A model generated the notes under the pieces. The model saw only the letters and a list, made by a program, of their open reading frames with translations. It had not been told where the DNA came from and did not search any database. From CAZZCN01 sp964652975 (lineage in GTDB: Bacteria > Bacillota > Clostridia > Saccharofermentanales > UBA5734), in the NCBI GenBank assembly GCA_964652975.1, contig CAZZCN010000013.1, positions 1 to 48,476 of the forward strand: 48,476 nt of DNA, read 5' to 3'. A program made the translations under genes and the position numbers. This document shows, in pieces, positions 1-7,134 of the stretch (its first letter is position 1; the number at the start of each line of letters is the position of its first letter).

Positions 1-2
1 CT

Positions 3-560
3 TTATGGCGCTGCATTAACCGGCTCGAGTATGGAACCAAATACTGCACCGACTCCCCTTCACTCGAAGAACCTGCTCTTCATCAAGCAATCCTTAACGG
101 AATCAACCGCCTGGCAGAAAACAAGGACGATTTGATTTCAACAATAAAAGAAAGCTTGAGCATCGCCATTCAAGGATCTGATGAAAAATCCAACACTTTT
201 ATGATAGAAAACAAAATCCAGGAACTGAATGATACCATGCTCGCCCTGGTACAGGTTGTTTCCAAATCCGACGGTGATGAAGACCGTTTTGACGACCAAT
301 TCAAATCCATCTCAGGTGAAATCAAACGGTTGCAATTAATCCTCAATGCTCAAAAAGAACAGGAAACTGCCGAAAACAAATCCAATTCCCGGCTAAAAGA
401 CCTCTTCCATATCCTCGAATCGGAATCTCTTACGCTTAATACATTTGATGACATCCTCGTAAGGCAGATTGTTGACACCATCAAAGTGCGATCCAAAGAC
501 AAAATCTTGATAATTTTCAATGGCGGATTTGAGCTTGAGGAAAGGATGGAAGTAAAATAG
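3..560 (+). CDS. Serine recombinase, C-terminal part (partial at left edge)
   Basis: The frame is open from the window edge and begins with a conserved segment (WRCINRLEYGTKYC, then SLEEPALHQAILNGINRLA) typical of the C-terminal zinc-ribbon and linker of Clostridia large serine recombinases (SpoIVCA/TndX-like). About 100 residues of charged coiled coil follow, then the usual C-terminal strand pair (LVRQIVDTIKVRSKDKILIIFNGG). The catalytic serine domain lies outside the window. Such enzymes integrate and excise prophages or conjugative elements. The defence genes directly downstream suggest the left end of a mobile element or defence island (inference). An internal TTG at 132 is not a credible start, because homology runs upstream of it. 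Confidence 0.85.
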   Translation, partial: LWRCINRLEYGTKYCTDSPSLEEPALHQAILNGINRLAENKDDLISTIKESLSIAIQGSDEKSNTFMIENKIQELNDTMLALVQVVSKSDGDEDRFDDQFKSISGEIKRLQLILNAQKEQETAENKSNSRLKDLFHILESESLTLNTFDDILVRQIVDTIKVRSKDKILIIFNGGFELEERMEVK

Positions 561-779
561 TCAATATCCCTTGAATTCTTCCTGCCTTTATAATTCGATG
601 GAATAAGTATATAACAATATAGCAATAAGTGATGTTTGCATTGATTTTTAAAATTTTTTCTGGCATAATAAAAGCAACTTGCGAATAATATTTCATCCAT
701 ATGCTATTAATACTGCATGACATTTATTCATCGCAATTATGTAAATTATGTAAATTTTCATCGCAATGTAAATTCTATA

Positions 780-808
780 TTGACATTATCTGCAATATGT
801 CTTACAAT
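780..808 (+). promoter_or_regulatory. Promoter of the toxI-toxN locus
   Basis: A consensus -35 TTGACA at 780-785 and a TACAAT -10 at 803-808 are separated by exactly 17 bp. Transcription should start near 815, about 20 nt before the first ToxI repeat. This placement supports reading 835-945 as an RNA gene. Confidence 0.8.
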
Positions 809-834
809 CAAATTGTAGATAAGGTAACTTTTCT

Positions 835-945
835 AAAAGCGGTTTGCTCATCCAACCAAAATGAGAACTTTAAAAGCGGTTTGTTCGTCCAATTAAAACG
901 AGAACTTTAAAAGCGGTTTGCTCGTCCAACCAAAACGAGAACTTT
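835..945 (+). ncRNA. toxI: ToxI-type RNA antitoxin (three 37-nt tandem repeats)
   Basis: Three head-to-tail 37-nt units lie at 835-871, 872-908 and 909-945, followed by a terminator and a ToxN-like gene, which is the canonical type III toxin-antitoxin layout. Each unit can form an H-type pseudoknot. In unit 3, GGTT (915-918) pairs with AACC (928-931), and CTCGT (921-925) pairs with ACGAG (935-939). In unit 1 the second stem is CTCAT/ATGAG, a compensated change; unit 2 keeps pairing through G-U wobbles. In known systems ToxN cuts the precursor into single repeats that bind and inhibit the toxin. The AAAA-rich unit junctions are plausible cleavage sites (inference). Confidence 0.88.
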
Positions 946-952
946 AAAAGTG

Positions 953-984
953 AATTGGTGAGTTTTATACTCACCAATTTTTTA
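953..984 (+). terminator. Intrinsic terminator between toxI and toxN
   Basis: A perfect 10-bp stem (AATTGGTGAG at 953-962 with CTCACCAATT at 970-979) has a 7-nt loop and runs into a T-tract. In type III systems a leaky terminator here keeps antitoxin RNA in excess over toxin mRNA. Confidence 0.85.
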
Positions 985-1033
985 TATTTTTAGCAGTTAG
1001 ATTAAACCAAAAAAGCAAGGAGAAACGTGATTG

Positions 1034-1552
1034 ATGAGATGGTATGTTGCAGATAAAGGGTTCGTTAATTATTTACATAGTCTAGATAATAAAGTTGAAC
1101 AAATAGATTATGCAGACAAATTCAAGCCTTACTTTGGGATAGTGTTAAACATCAATGATACCAAATTTTATATTCCTGTTTCTTCCCCAAAAGAGAAACA
1201 TAAAAAAATGAGTAACAGTAGAGATTTCGCTAAAATTCAAGACTTGAATTCTGGAGAATTAATAGCTGTTATTAATATTAATAATATGATACCAATACCA
1301 GTAAAATACATATGCGAATTGAATTATAGCGAGGTTGATTTATATAGAATGTTTTCAGACGAAACAGCTAAAAGTCAATATGTCGATTTATTACGTAAAG
1401 AACTTAATATAATCAATATAATGGCAACAAAGATACAGAGCAATGCTGCTTATCTTTATGAACACTATAAGAATTTTCCAGATGATAAATTATCTAGTAG
1501 ATGCTGTAATTTTATAATGCTTGAAAAAATGGCGGTTGAATATAATGGTTAG
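1034..1552 (+). CDS. toxN: Type III toxin, ToxN/AbiQ-family endoribonuclease
   Basis: This 172-aa protein has the ToxN/AbiQ size and landmarks: an N-terminal MRWYVADKGF strand aligning with the MKFYTIS start of ToxN, a core YFGIVLNINDTKFYIPVSSP, the SPK active-site region (S51, K53), and the strand AVININNMIPIP. These toxins are sequence-specific RNases that halt growth, often on phage infection, when the labile ToxI RNA is lost. ATG 1034 is chosen over TTG 1031 because it gives the family-like N-terminus; AAGGAG at 1017-1022 serves either. The gene lies directly behind the ToxI repeats and terminator. The family call rests on motif memory, not a search. Confidence 0.9.
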   Translation: MRWYVADKGFVNYLHSLDNKVEQIDYADKFKPYFGIVLNINDTKFYIPVSSPKEKHKKMSNSRDFAKIQDLNSGELIAVININNMIPIPVKYICELNYSEVDLYRMFSDETAKSQYVDLLRKELNIINIMATKIQSNAAYLYEHYKNFPDDKLSSRCCNFIMLEKMAVEYNG

Positions 1553-1562
1553 GTAAGGAATC

Positions 1563-1609
1563 AGAATGAAATAAGTTTATCGATCTTTCAATTCCATTCT
1601 TTGTTTTTT
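1563..1609 (+). terminator. Possible terminator after toxN
   Basis: An imperfect stem (AGAATGAAAT at 1563-1572 with ATTCCATTCT at 1591-1600, one mismatch) is followed by TTGTTTTTT. It is weak but suitably placed 10 bp after the toxN stop. The rest of the AT-rich gap to 1819 shows nothing recognisable. Confidence 0.4.
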
Positions 1610-1819
1610 CGGCCGACCTTAATATTTACCCAGTGAAACTTGTTATTTTAAATTAAAGTTATTATATAATTAACTATAAATTATGAATCATTTAATTTAA
1701 AGTATCATCTTTTTGCGATATTGAATAAATTTTATTTTAACATTTATTATTTATGACATTGTTTTTGATTATAATATATGCGTTGCAATAAACTTTTTTT
1801 GATATTTTTTTGTCCACAC

Positions 1820-1864
1820 TTGACAAATATTGATTTTATGGTAATATTTAGTTAATCAATATTT
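1820..1864 (+). promoter_or_regulatory. Promoter with 11-bp inverted-repeat operator
   Basis: TTGACA (1820-1825) and TAATAT (1842-1847), 16 bp apart, form a promoter. A perfect inverted repeat, AAATATTGATT at 1825-1835 and AATCAATATTT at 1854-1864, brackets the -10. A dimeric HTH protein bound there would block polymerase, so the XRE-ImmA/IrrE protein encoded by this operon is a natural candidate autorepressor (inference). Confidence 0.7.
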
Positions 1865-1880
1865 TTCTGGAGGTGTAGAC

Positions 1881-2648
1881 ATGGAAATTCAGACTTCAAT
1901 TAATAAAATAAGCAACGAAACAAAACAAAAAATATCCGAATGTATTTCTGAAGCCGTAGGTGAAGATTATCAAGAAGCCGAAGGATATTTAGAATTAAAA
2001 ACACATATTAGCAAACCATTTTTGATATGGGATATCATACATAGAAACTTAATTAATAAATTTTCCAGAACCGAGAATATTCTTTATTCAACTCGTAAAA
2101 GAGGAATGTGGGAAATTTTAGTATTATATGATGCTGAAAATGAATGTGTCCTATCATTCATGAGCGATAGTAGATTTAAAGAAATAAAAAAATCCAGATA
2201 TAGAAAAACACCGCAATACCTTTCGGCTTTACTTCAATTAAATCATGAATTTAAAGTTGTGTCAAAACAACAAACTCTTTTGCTGGAAGTTGGATGTCAA
2301 GAAAAGTCAGACAAACTTGTTGGTTTATTAAATGAACTTTGTTTGGCGTTTACCTGCGACACAAAAAGCGTAATTAAACAACATGTTTTAGTAGCGTTTT
2401 CTGCTGCTTATGGAAGGTTAGCATCTCTCAATGCATACGTACTAGACAGTGATTTAGAGATTTATTGCAAGAATGATTGGATGAATGAAATTAAGCCAGT
2501 AATGACAAACATAATGGAACAAGCTGATAAATCGCATGAACAAAAAGTTATGATAAAAATTAAACCAAAAGCCGAAATGCGTATTAAAAAAGAAGAAATT
2601 ATTGCACTGAAAGGAGATGAAGAAATTAAAGCCAATAGCATTTCGTAG
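1881..2648 (+). CDS. DUF5986-like protein
   Basis: This is a 255-aa soluble protein with no signal peptide or membrane segment. The mid-region (PFLIWDIIHRNLINKF, then GMWEILVLYDAENECVLSFM) resembles DUF5986 proteins, which I recall occurring beside HTH-ImmA/IrrE genes; their activity is unknown to me. A lysine-rich tail follows residue 220. The start ATG has GGAGG 7 nt upstream. It is the first gene of a six-gene run with short gaps that ends in CBASS genes, so it may help regulate or arm that system (inference). The family name is from memory and moderately sure. Confidence 0.6.
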   Translation: MEIQTSINKISNETKQKISECISEAVGEDYQEAEGYLELKTHISKPFLIWDIIHRNLINKFSRTENILYSTRKRGMWEILVLYDAENECVLSFMSDSRFKEIKKSRYRKTPQYLSALLQLNHEFKVVSKQQTLLLEVGCQEKSDKLVGLLNELCLAFTCDTKSVIKQHVLVAFSAAYGRLASLNAYVLDSDLEIYCKNDWMNEIKPVMTNIMEQADKSHEQKVMIKIKPKAEMRIKKEEIIALKGDEEIKANSIS

Positions 2649-2676
2649 ATAACAGTGATTAGAAGGAGAAAATCGG

Positions 2677-3837
2677 ATGGACAAGCAAATCTTGAATAAA
2701 TTTAATGGAGATAGACTTAAGAGTGCACGTCAATACAAAGGATACACAGTTGAAGAACTCGCAGAACTGATCGGGGTCTCAAAGCAGACTGTATCTCAAT
2801 ATGAAAACCATAAAATCACACCAGAATTTGATAAGATTATTTCTATATCGAATAACTTATTCTTTCCTGTTCAATATTTTATGCAAAGTAATGATATAAA
2901 GATATCAACAGGAACAACATTTTTTAGATCGCTTATGAAGACCAGTAAAAAATATAGAATTGAACAAATAACAAAAATGAAACACTTATCTGCTATATAT
3001 ACTTTTTTACAAGAGTATGTTGAATTTCCAGTGATTAATCTGCCATCTCAAAGAAATTATAGTAACCCTGAAGATGCCGCAAAACATCTAAGAGAATTTT
3101 GGGAACTTGGGGAAGGTCCATTAACCGATCTTATTAGAATTTTAGAGGAAAACGGATTATTAGTTACTACTTTTCCAACATCTACAGATGATATAGATGC
3201 ATTTAGTCAATTAGTTTATAGTAGCGGAAAAGAATTTTATCTTATTGCGCTTTCAAGCAATAAGGATACAGCAGCAAGGACTCATTTTGATGTTGCCCAT
3301 GAACTGGGGCACATTCTTCTTCATGAATGGAGTGAGGATGAGGAATCATTTAGTAGAGAGCAATATAAAGAACGAGAAAAAGAAGCAAACCAATTTGCTG
3401 CTGCTTTCTTGCTTCCAGAAATTCAATTTTCCAAAGATATTAGCTTTTATCCAACAAAATTAGACTATTATATACAGTTAAAAAGAAAATGGAAAGTATC
3501 AATTGCTGCAATGATGCATAGGGCTTGCACTCTTGATATTATTACTTCTAATCAATACCAATACCTAATTAAAATTTATCAATCCAATTGTTATAGAAAA
3601 AATGAACCACTAGATGACATTTTGAAAACTGTGAAACCTTCTCTATTAAAAGATGCAGTTGCAGTTTTAATAAACAACAATTATTTTACTGCTGACGAAT
3701 TCATTAGCGAGTTAGCCAGTTATGGTTTACCGATGAATCATAGAGAGGTGGAAGTACTTCTTAACTTAGATCCAGATTTTCTTAAACCTGCGGAAAAAGA
3801 GTATAGTAAAATAGTTAAGTTGAAAAATGATAATTGA
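2677..3837 (+). CDS. HTH (XRE) - ImmA/IrrE metallopeptidase fusion
   Basis: Residues about 10-65 form an XRE helix-turn-helix (YTVEELAELIGVSKQTVSQYE). A peptidase domain follows, with the zinc motif HELGH at residues 208-212 and a downstream NQFAAAFLLPE helix, both diagnostic of ImmA/IrrE. Family members cleave or derepress partner repressors on DNA damage or phage signals; here both activities are on one chain. The ATG has AGAAGGAG upstream and lies 28 bp after the DUF5986-like gene. In some CBASS operons a separate HTH repressor (CapH) and metallopeptidase (CapP) control expression, so this fusion is a functional parallel (inference). Confidence 0.88.
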   Translation: MDKQILNKFNGDRLKSARQYKGYTVEELAELIGVSKQTVSQYENHKITPEFDKIISISNNLFFPVQYFMQSNDIKISTGTTFFRSLMKTSKKYRIEQITKMKHLSAIYTFLQEYVEFPVINLPSQRNYSNPEDAAKHLREFWELGEGPLTDLIRILEENGLLVTTFPTSTDDIDAFSQLVYSSGKEFYLIALSSNKDTAARTHFDVAHELGHILLHEWSEDEESFSREQYKEREKEANQFAAAFLLPEIQFSKDISFYPTKLDYYIQLKRKWKVSIAAMMHRACTLDIITSNQYQYLIKIYQSNCYRKNEPLDDILKTVKPSLLKDAVAVLINNNYFTADEFISELASYGLPMNHREVEVLLNLDPDFLKPAEKEYSKIVKLKNDN

Positions 3838-3869
3838 ATTATTAAAGCAAATTTATAGGAGGTATTTCG

Positions 3870-4010
3870 GTGGATGTAGGAGAATGGCACAGCGAATTTT
3901 GTAGTAAATTACGCATGGCCGATACTTTTGTACAAAATGTTAAAACTCGTAATCATTATGATCTAAATCGTCGTTTATTTTTGGGAGGGAACTTTAATGA
4001 AGTTTACTGA
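3870..4010 (+). CDS. Small unrecognised ORF (46 aa) overlapping the CD-NTase start
   Basis: A GTG start at 3870 sits 7 nt after a near-perfect TAGGAGG site. The product starts VDVGEWHSEFCSKLRMADTF and ends just inside the next gene, overlapping it by 14 bp in another frame. I do not firmly recognise it. The pattern from EWHSEFCSKLRMAD to YDLNRRLF faintly recalls the N-terminal helix of SMODS nucleotidyltransferases, so it could be a remnant of one or a small partner that couples translation to the CD-NTase. No membrane segment is seen. The strong ribosome site is the main evidence that it is real. Confidence 0.5.
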   Translation: MDVGEWHSEFCSKLRMADTFVQNVKTRNHYDLNRRLFLGGNFNEVY

Positions 4011-4956
4011 GGAACAATTGAAGCTATATGCCGCCCCTTTGAGTGAAACGGAGAACCAACTTTGCCTTAATGCCATAGGCATGGTTAGAGATGCCTTAAA
4101 AAGGCTGGGATTTACTGACAACAATAAGGCGATAGCAAAAATGTACGATGATACATATGCTTATTCATTACAAATGTATAGTCAATATGGCAATCGTCAA
4201 ATAAAGATCTTTATTCAAGGCTCCTATGCAAATAATACCAATGTACGAACTCAAAGCGACGTTGATATTTCCATTGTTCAGGAAGAAGTTTTTCAAACAA
4301 TTTATCGTGATGGAGTTACTGATGCCAATTATCATTTTTCAACTGTTTCTGATGGGCCTAAGGCATTTAAAGACGAAGTACAAGAGTGCCTAGAGTATAA
4401 ATTCAGCAGTGATGTTGAACGAAAAAACAAGTCAATAATGGTTCATGGAAATGCGTATCGAAAAGATACGGATACCGTACCTTGCCGCAGATATAGGAAC
4501 TATACTCAAGAATATGGAAACAATGCTGATTGCTTTATCGGCGGCATCGTAATTAAAGCTGATGATGGAACTCGTATTATTAATTATCCTGAACAGCACA
4601 TCGAAAATGGCCGAAAGAAAAACAGTGAAACGAACAGATATTATAAAAAAATGGTTCGTATCATAAAGAAAATGCGTTATATGATGGATGAATACTATTA
4701 TTCATCAGTAAAAAACGTATCATCATTTGGACTTGAGTCTCTTCTTTGGAATATACCAAATGATATTTTTACACATTACTCTATGTACCGTTTTGTTTTT
4801 GGAGATATCGTTGACTATGTTTATAGCAATATGGAATTACTGGTTTCATATAAGGAAGCGAATGGTATAAAACCACTATGTCCTTTGCAGTCGGATGTTG
4901 AGAATTTTAAAGCTTTTATAAAAGATTTAAAGAGCTTTTATGAATATGATATATAG
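3997..4956 (+). CDS. CBASS cyclic-oligonucleotide synthase (CD-NTase)
   Basis: This 319-aa protein has the CD-NTase active site: GS at residues 75-76 in QGSYANNTNV, the metal-binding pair D88 and D90 in SDVDISIV, and a third aspartate near D159 in DTDTVPCRRY. These enzymes make cyclic di- or trinucleotide alarms during phage infection. The next gene is a Cap15 effector, so the pair fits a short type I CBASS. The product nucleotide cannot be read from the sequence. GGGAGG lies 8 nt before ATG, inside the preceding small ORF. The C-terminal half is helical with no extra domain. Confidence 0.87.
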   Translation: MKFTEEQLKLYAAPLSETENQLCLNAIGMVRDALKRLGFTDNNKAIAKMYDDTYAYSLQMYSQYGNRQIKIFIQGSYANNTNVRTQSDVDISIVQEEVFQTIYRDGVTDANYHFSTVSDGPKAFKDEVQECLEYKFSSDVERKNKSIMVHGNAYRKDTDTVPCRRYRNYTQEYGNNADCFIGGIVIKADDGTRIINYPEQHIENGRKKNSETNRYYKKMVRIIKKMRYMMDEYYYSSVKNVSSFGLESLLWNIPNDIFTHYSMYRFVFGDIVDYVYSNMELLVSYKEANGIKPLCPLQSDVENFKAFIKDLKSFYEYDI

Positions 4957-4965
4957 GAGTAAATA

Positions 4966-5520
4966 ATGGGAGATAATATACTAAAATTCTTAATGAAAGG
5001 CTTTTGGCTTGTCGTCATTTTGTTTGTCATTCGATGTTTTATCTGTGAGCCCATATCGCTATATGATTATTTCGGTTTTGCTGGTGAAGCCATTGGTATT
5101 GCCATAATTTTAATGGGGTTGTACGAACGATTATTATGGAAATATAACCCTCTCGAGAAAATTCCGAAAATTAAAGGTGAATATTCGGGATATATTGAAT
5201 ATTGTTATAACGGAAATCTTGATAGAAAAAAAGCGGTTATAAAAATTTCGCAGAGTCTGCTTTCTACAAATGTTAAAATCATGACTAATGAAATAGTAAG
5301 CAACACTATTGTAAGTAATATGGTTTATGAAAATGGTGAATATATTTTATATTATATATATATTACAAATCCAAAAAGTAAATATAGTAAAGAGAATCCA
5401 ATGCAATATGGAACATGTAGATTGCTCATGAAAAGTAAAACGGAACTGCAAGGCATATATTGGACAACCCGACAAACAATCGGCGATATTTATTTATATA
5501 AGACTTTGGAGGTTAAATAA
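4966..5520 (+). CDS. cap15: CBASS effector Cap15 (two-TM beta-barrel cyclic-nucleotide receptor)
   Basis: The protein has 184 residues. Two hydrophobic helices (about 10-28 and 36-55) are followed by a soluble beta-rich domain with the Cap15 pattern: IKGEYSGYIEY, KKAVIKISQSLLSTNVKI, a tyrosine-rich strand (EYILYYIYIT), then LQGIYWTTRQTIGDIYLYK. In Cap15 the small barrel binds the CD-NTase product and the membrane helices then disrupt the inner membrane, killing the infected cell. It starts 9 bp after the CD-NTase stop with a GGAG site (in TAGGAGTAAATA) across the junction, and abuts the next gene. Confidence 0.85.
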   Translation: MGDNILKFLMKGFWLVVILFVIRCFICEPISLYDYFGFAGEAIGIAIILMGLYERLLWKYNPLEKIPKIKGEYSGYIEYCYNGNLDRKKAVIKISQSLLSTNVKIMTNEIVSNTIVSNMVYENGEYILYYIYITNPKSKYSKENPMQYGTCRLLMKSKTELQGIYWTTRQTIGDIYLYKTLEVK

Positions 5521-6678
5521 ATGAATTGTCATATCGTTCCGCAAGTCTACTTAAAGTCGTGGAAAATAGATGGAACAAAAAATTCAATATATATTTTTAA
5601 TAATACTTTGCCTCTAAAAAAAGGAGATATACACAATATAAGCAATCTTCGTAAATCTTCATTTGTCGGTAATGATTTATATATACTAAATAATTATAGC
5701 AGCATTTATGCTTCATATATAAATTATGAATTTAGCGAATTGTTCGATTTCATGATAAATCAGGGCTTTACAGGTTTCTATAGCAATATGGAAATATCGA
5801 CTTTAAATGAGTTTATAAGAAATTTTTCACATATTGAAGAATGGAATATTATCGATTCAAATGGCTTAAGTTTTAATAACTCTGATTTTAAAAAACTGCT
5901 AGATACTCAATGGACTAATTATATTCAAGCACCGATAGAAAAATATTTTTCCAAATCGGCAGAAAATTATTGGAACAATTTTCTAAAATATGTAAATGAG
6001 AAAATTTGTAAAAGAAGTTTTATGGTTTATGCTGAAAACAAGGATTACCTTTTAGAATTTATAGCAATACAATTCTGTAGAGTATATAAAAATTTAAGAG
6101 AGTTTGGTATTGACATCATACTAGACGTCATTGTAAACAGTTCTAAATTTCCACCAAATGCAAAAGCTGAACTATCTGGTCAGCAATATAAAGATGATTT
6201 ATGTTTAATGCTTTTATATAGATATGTTCAATATAAAAGAACGTGTGACCCCCTATTTAAAGATAATACGATTACTGGCGTAATAAATAGATTTAAAGAT
6301 CAAATGCAAATAATTTTTCTAATTAGTGTTTCAAGGTTTGAATTTTTAACTTCTGATAATCCGTGTCTTCATGTTAGTTTAGAATCAACTTTTGATCAAC
6401 ATTTCAGCGGTATATTTTTACCGATAATGCCTAATGTTTGTGTATTTCTAACTAAAAGTGTAACAAAGACAACATTAAATAAATATCTTATTATGGATGT
6501 ATGTGCACAAAACGTAAAATATATTAATTACATGTTACTATCAGAGAGTATGCAAAATGTAGCATTTCATAATGACTCAATAAATAATATTTTTGATAGA
6601 CATCCTGATCTTGAGGATTGGATTAGTAATTTGCATAAAATCGATTTATTATATGTTGATCCTAATTTGAATATATAA
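5521..6678 (+). CDS. DUF4238 protein, third gene of the CBASS unit
   Basis: The 385-aa product opens with HIVPQVYLKSW, the N-terminal signature I associate with DUF4238 (HxVPQxYL), and contains FEFLTSDNPC, matching the family's conserved SDNP block. No signal peptide or clear membrane span is present. The biochemical role of DUF4238 is not known to me, although such genes are frequent in defence islands. Its ATG starts at the very next base after the Cap15 stop, with GGAGG in the last Cap15 codons, so it should be co-translated. That makes it a candidate extra effector or modulator (inference). Confidence 0.75.
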   Translation: MNCHIVPQVYLKSWKIDGTKNSIYIFNNTLPLKKGDIHNISNLRKSSFVGNDLYILNNYSSIYASYINYEFSELFDFMINQGFTGFYSNMEISTLNEFIRNFSHIEEWNIIDSNGLSFNNSDFKKLLDTQWTNYIQAPIEKYFSKSAENYWNNFLKYVNEKICKRSFMVYAENKDYLLEFIAIQFCRVYKNLREFGIDIILDVIVNSSKFPPNAKAELSGQQYKDDLCLMLLYRYVQYKRTCDPLFKDNTITGVINRFKDQMQIIFLISVSRFEFLTSDNPCLHVSLESTFDQHFSGIFLPIMPNVCVFLTKSVTKTTLNKYLIMDVCAQNVKYINYMLLSESMQNVAFHNDSINNIFDRHPDLEDWISNLHKIDLLYVDPNLNI

Positions 6679-6790
6679 GCTGTTTCTCTTTAAATCCTTT
6701 CATTCAAAACTTAAAAGCATCTTTTTCGATCAACACTGTTACTCGTTTTACCTGTTTAATTTGGCATCTATTTCGATCGCCTGACACAAA

Positions 6791-6950
6791 AAGTAAACAG
6801 AACAAAAAAGATGCCGTTGTTGGGCATCTTTTTTGTTCCAGCCAATTGGTGGAGAGTTCTCCACCACATAGTAAGCAGAAAACAAAAGACACCTTCTGTA
6901 TGGTGTCTTTTGTTTTCCAGCAAGGTGGTGGAGAGTTCTCCACCAAAACA
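6791..6950. repeat. Tandem pair of hairpin-plus-palindrome cassettes
   Basis: Two units of about 79 bp share one plan: a 16-bp perfect stem followed by an 18-bp palindrome (GGTGGAGAGTTCTCCACC). Unit 1 has its stem at 6800-6815/6823-6838 and palindrome at 6848-6865. Unit 2 has its stem at 6878-6893/6902-6917 and palindrome at 6927-6944. The stem sequences differ (AAGATGCC against AGACACC cores) but each arm matches its partner, which implies selection for structure. With A/T-rich flanks either stem could terminate transcription in both directions, suiting the convergent CBASS and sugar operons. Overlapping minus-strand ORFs rich in GGELST/VENSPP motifs are by-products of the repeats. Confidence 0.75.
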
Positions 6951-7068
6951 TCTACTGAACGTTAAAAATGCCCTCCAGAAAATAAATGTATCAATGAAAT
7001 CGCATGCAAAAAAGTGTTTTAACACAAGGTTAATGCATTAATCATAAGCAGTAACATGAATATAAATT

Positions 7069-7125
7069 TATAAAAGGCTGTGGAATAGTTGCATCCTTCT
7101 CTGAACGATTCTATCTATCCCACAG
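7069..7125 (-). terminator. Terminator at the end of the polysaccharide locus
   Basis: On the minus strand CTGTGGGATAG (plus 7115-7125) pairs with CTATTCCACAG (plus 7078-7088) through 11 bp with one G-U, followed by CCTTTTAT. It lies just after the last gene of the long minus-strand run. The loop is about 26 nt, so strength is uncertain. Confidence 0.5.
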
Positions 7126-7134
7126 GACAGATCA

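Noticed and set aside
701..910. 69-codon plus-strand frame across the ToxI repeats
   Set aside because: It begins upstream of the toxI promoter, has no ribosome site and its end is simply the tandem repeats read as protein.
835..945. Possible CRISPR array
   Set aside because: The 37-bp units are directly adjacent with no unique spacers, and no cas genes are present; type III antitoxin fits better.
6704..7041. Several overlapping frames rich in GGELST/VENSPP motifs
   Set aside because: They arise from the duplicated hairpin-palindrome cassette, occur in multiple frames on both strands and lack ribosome sites.
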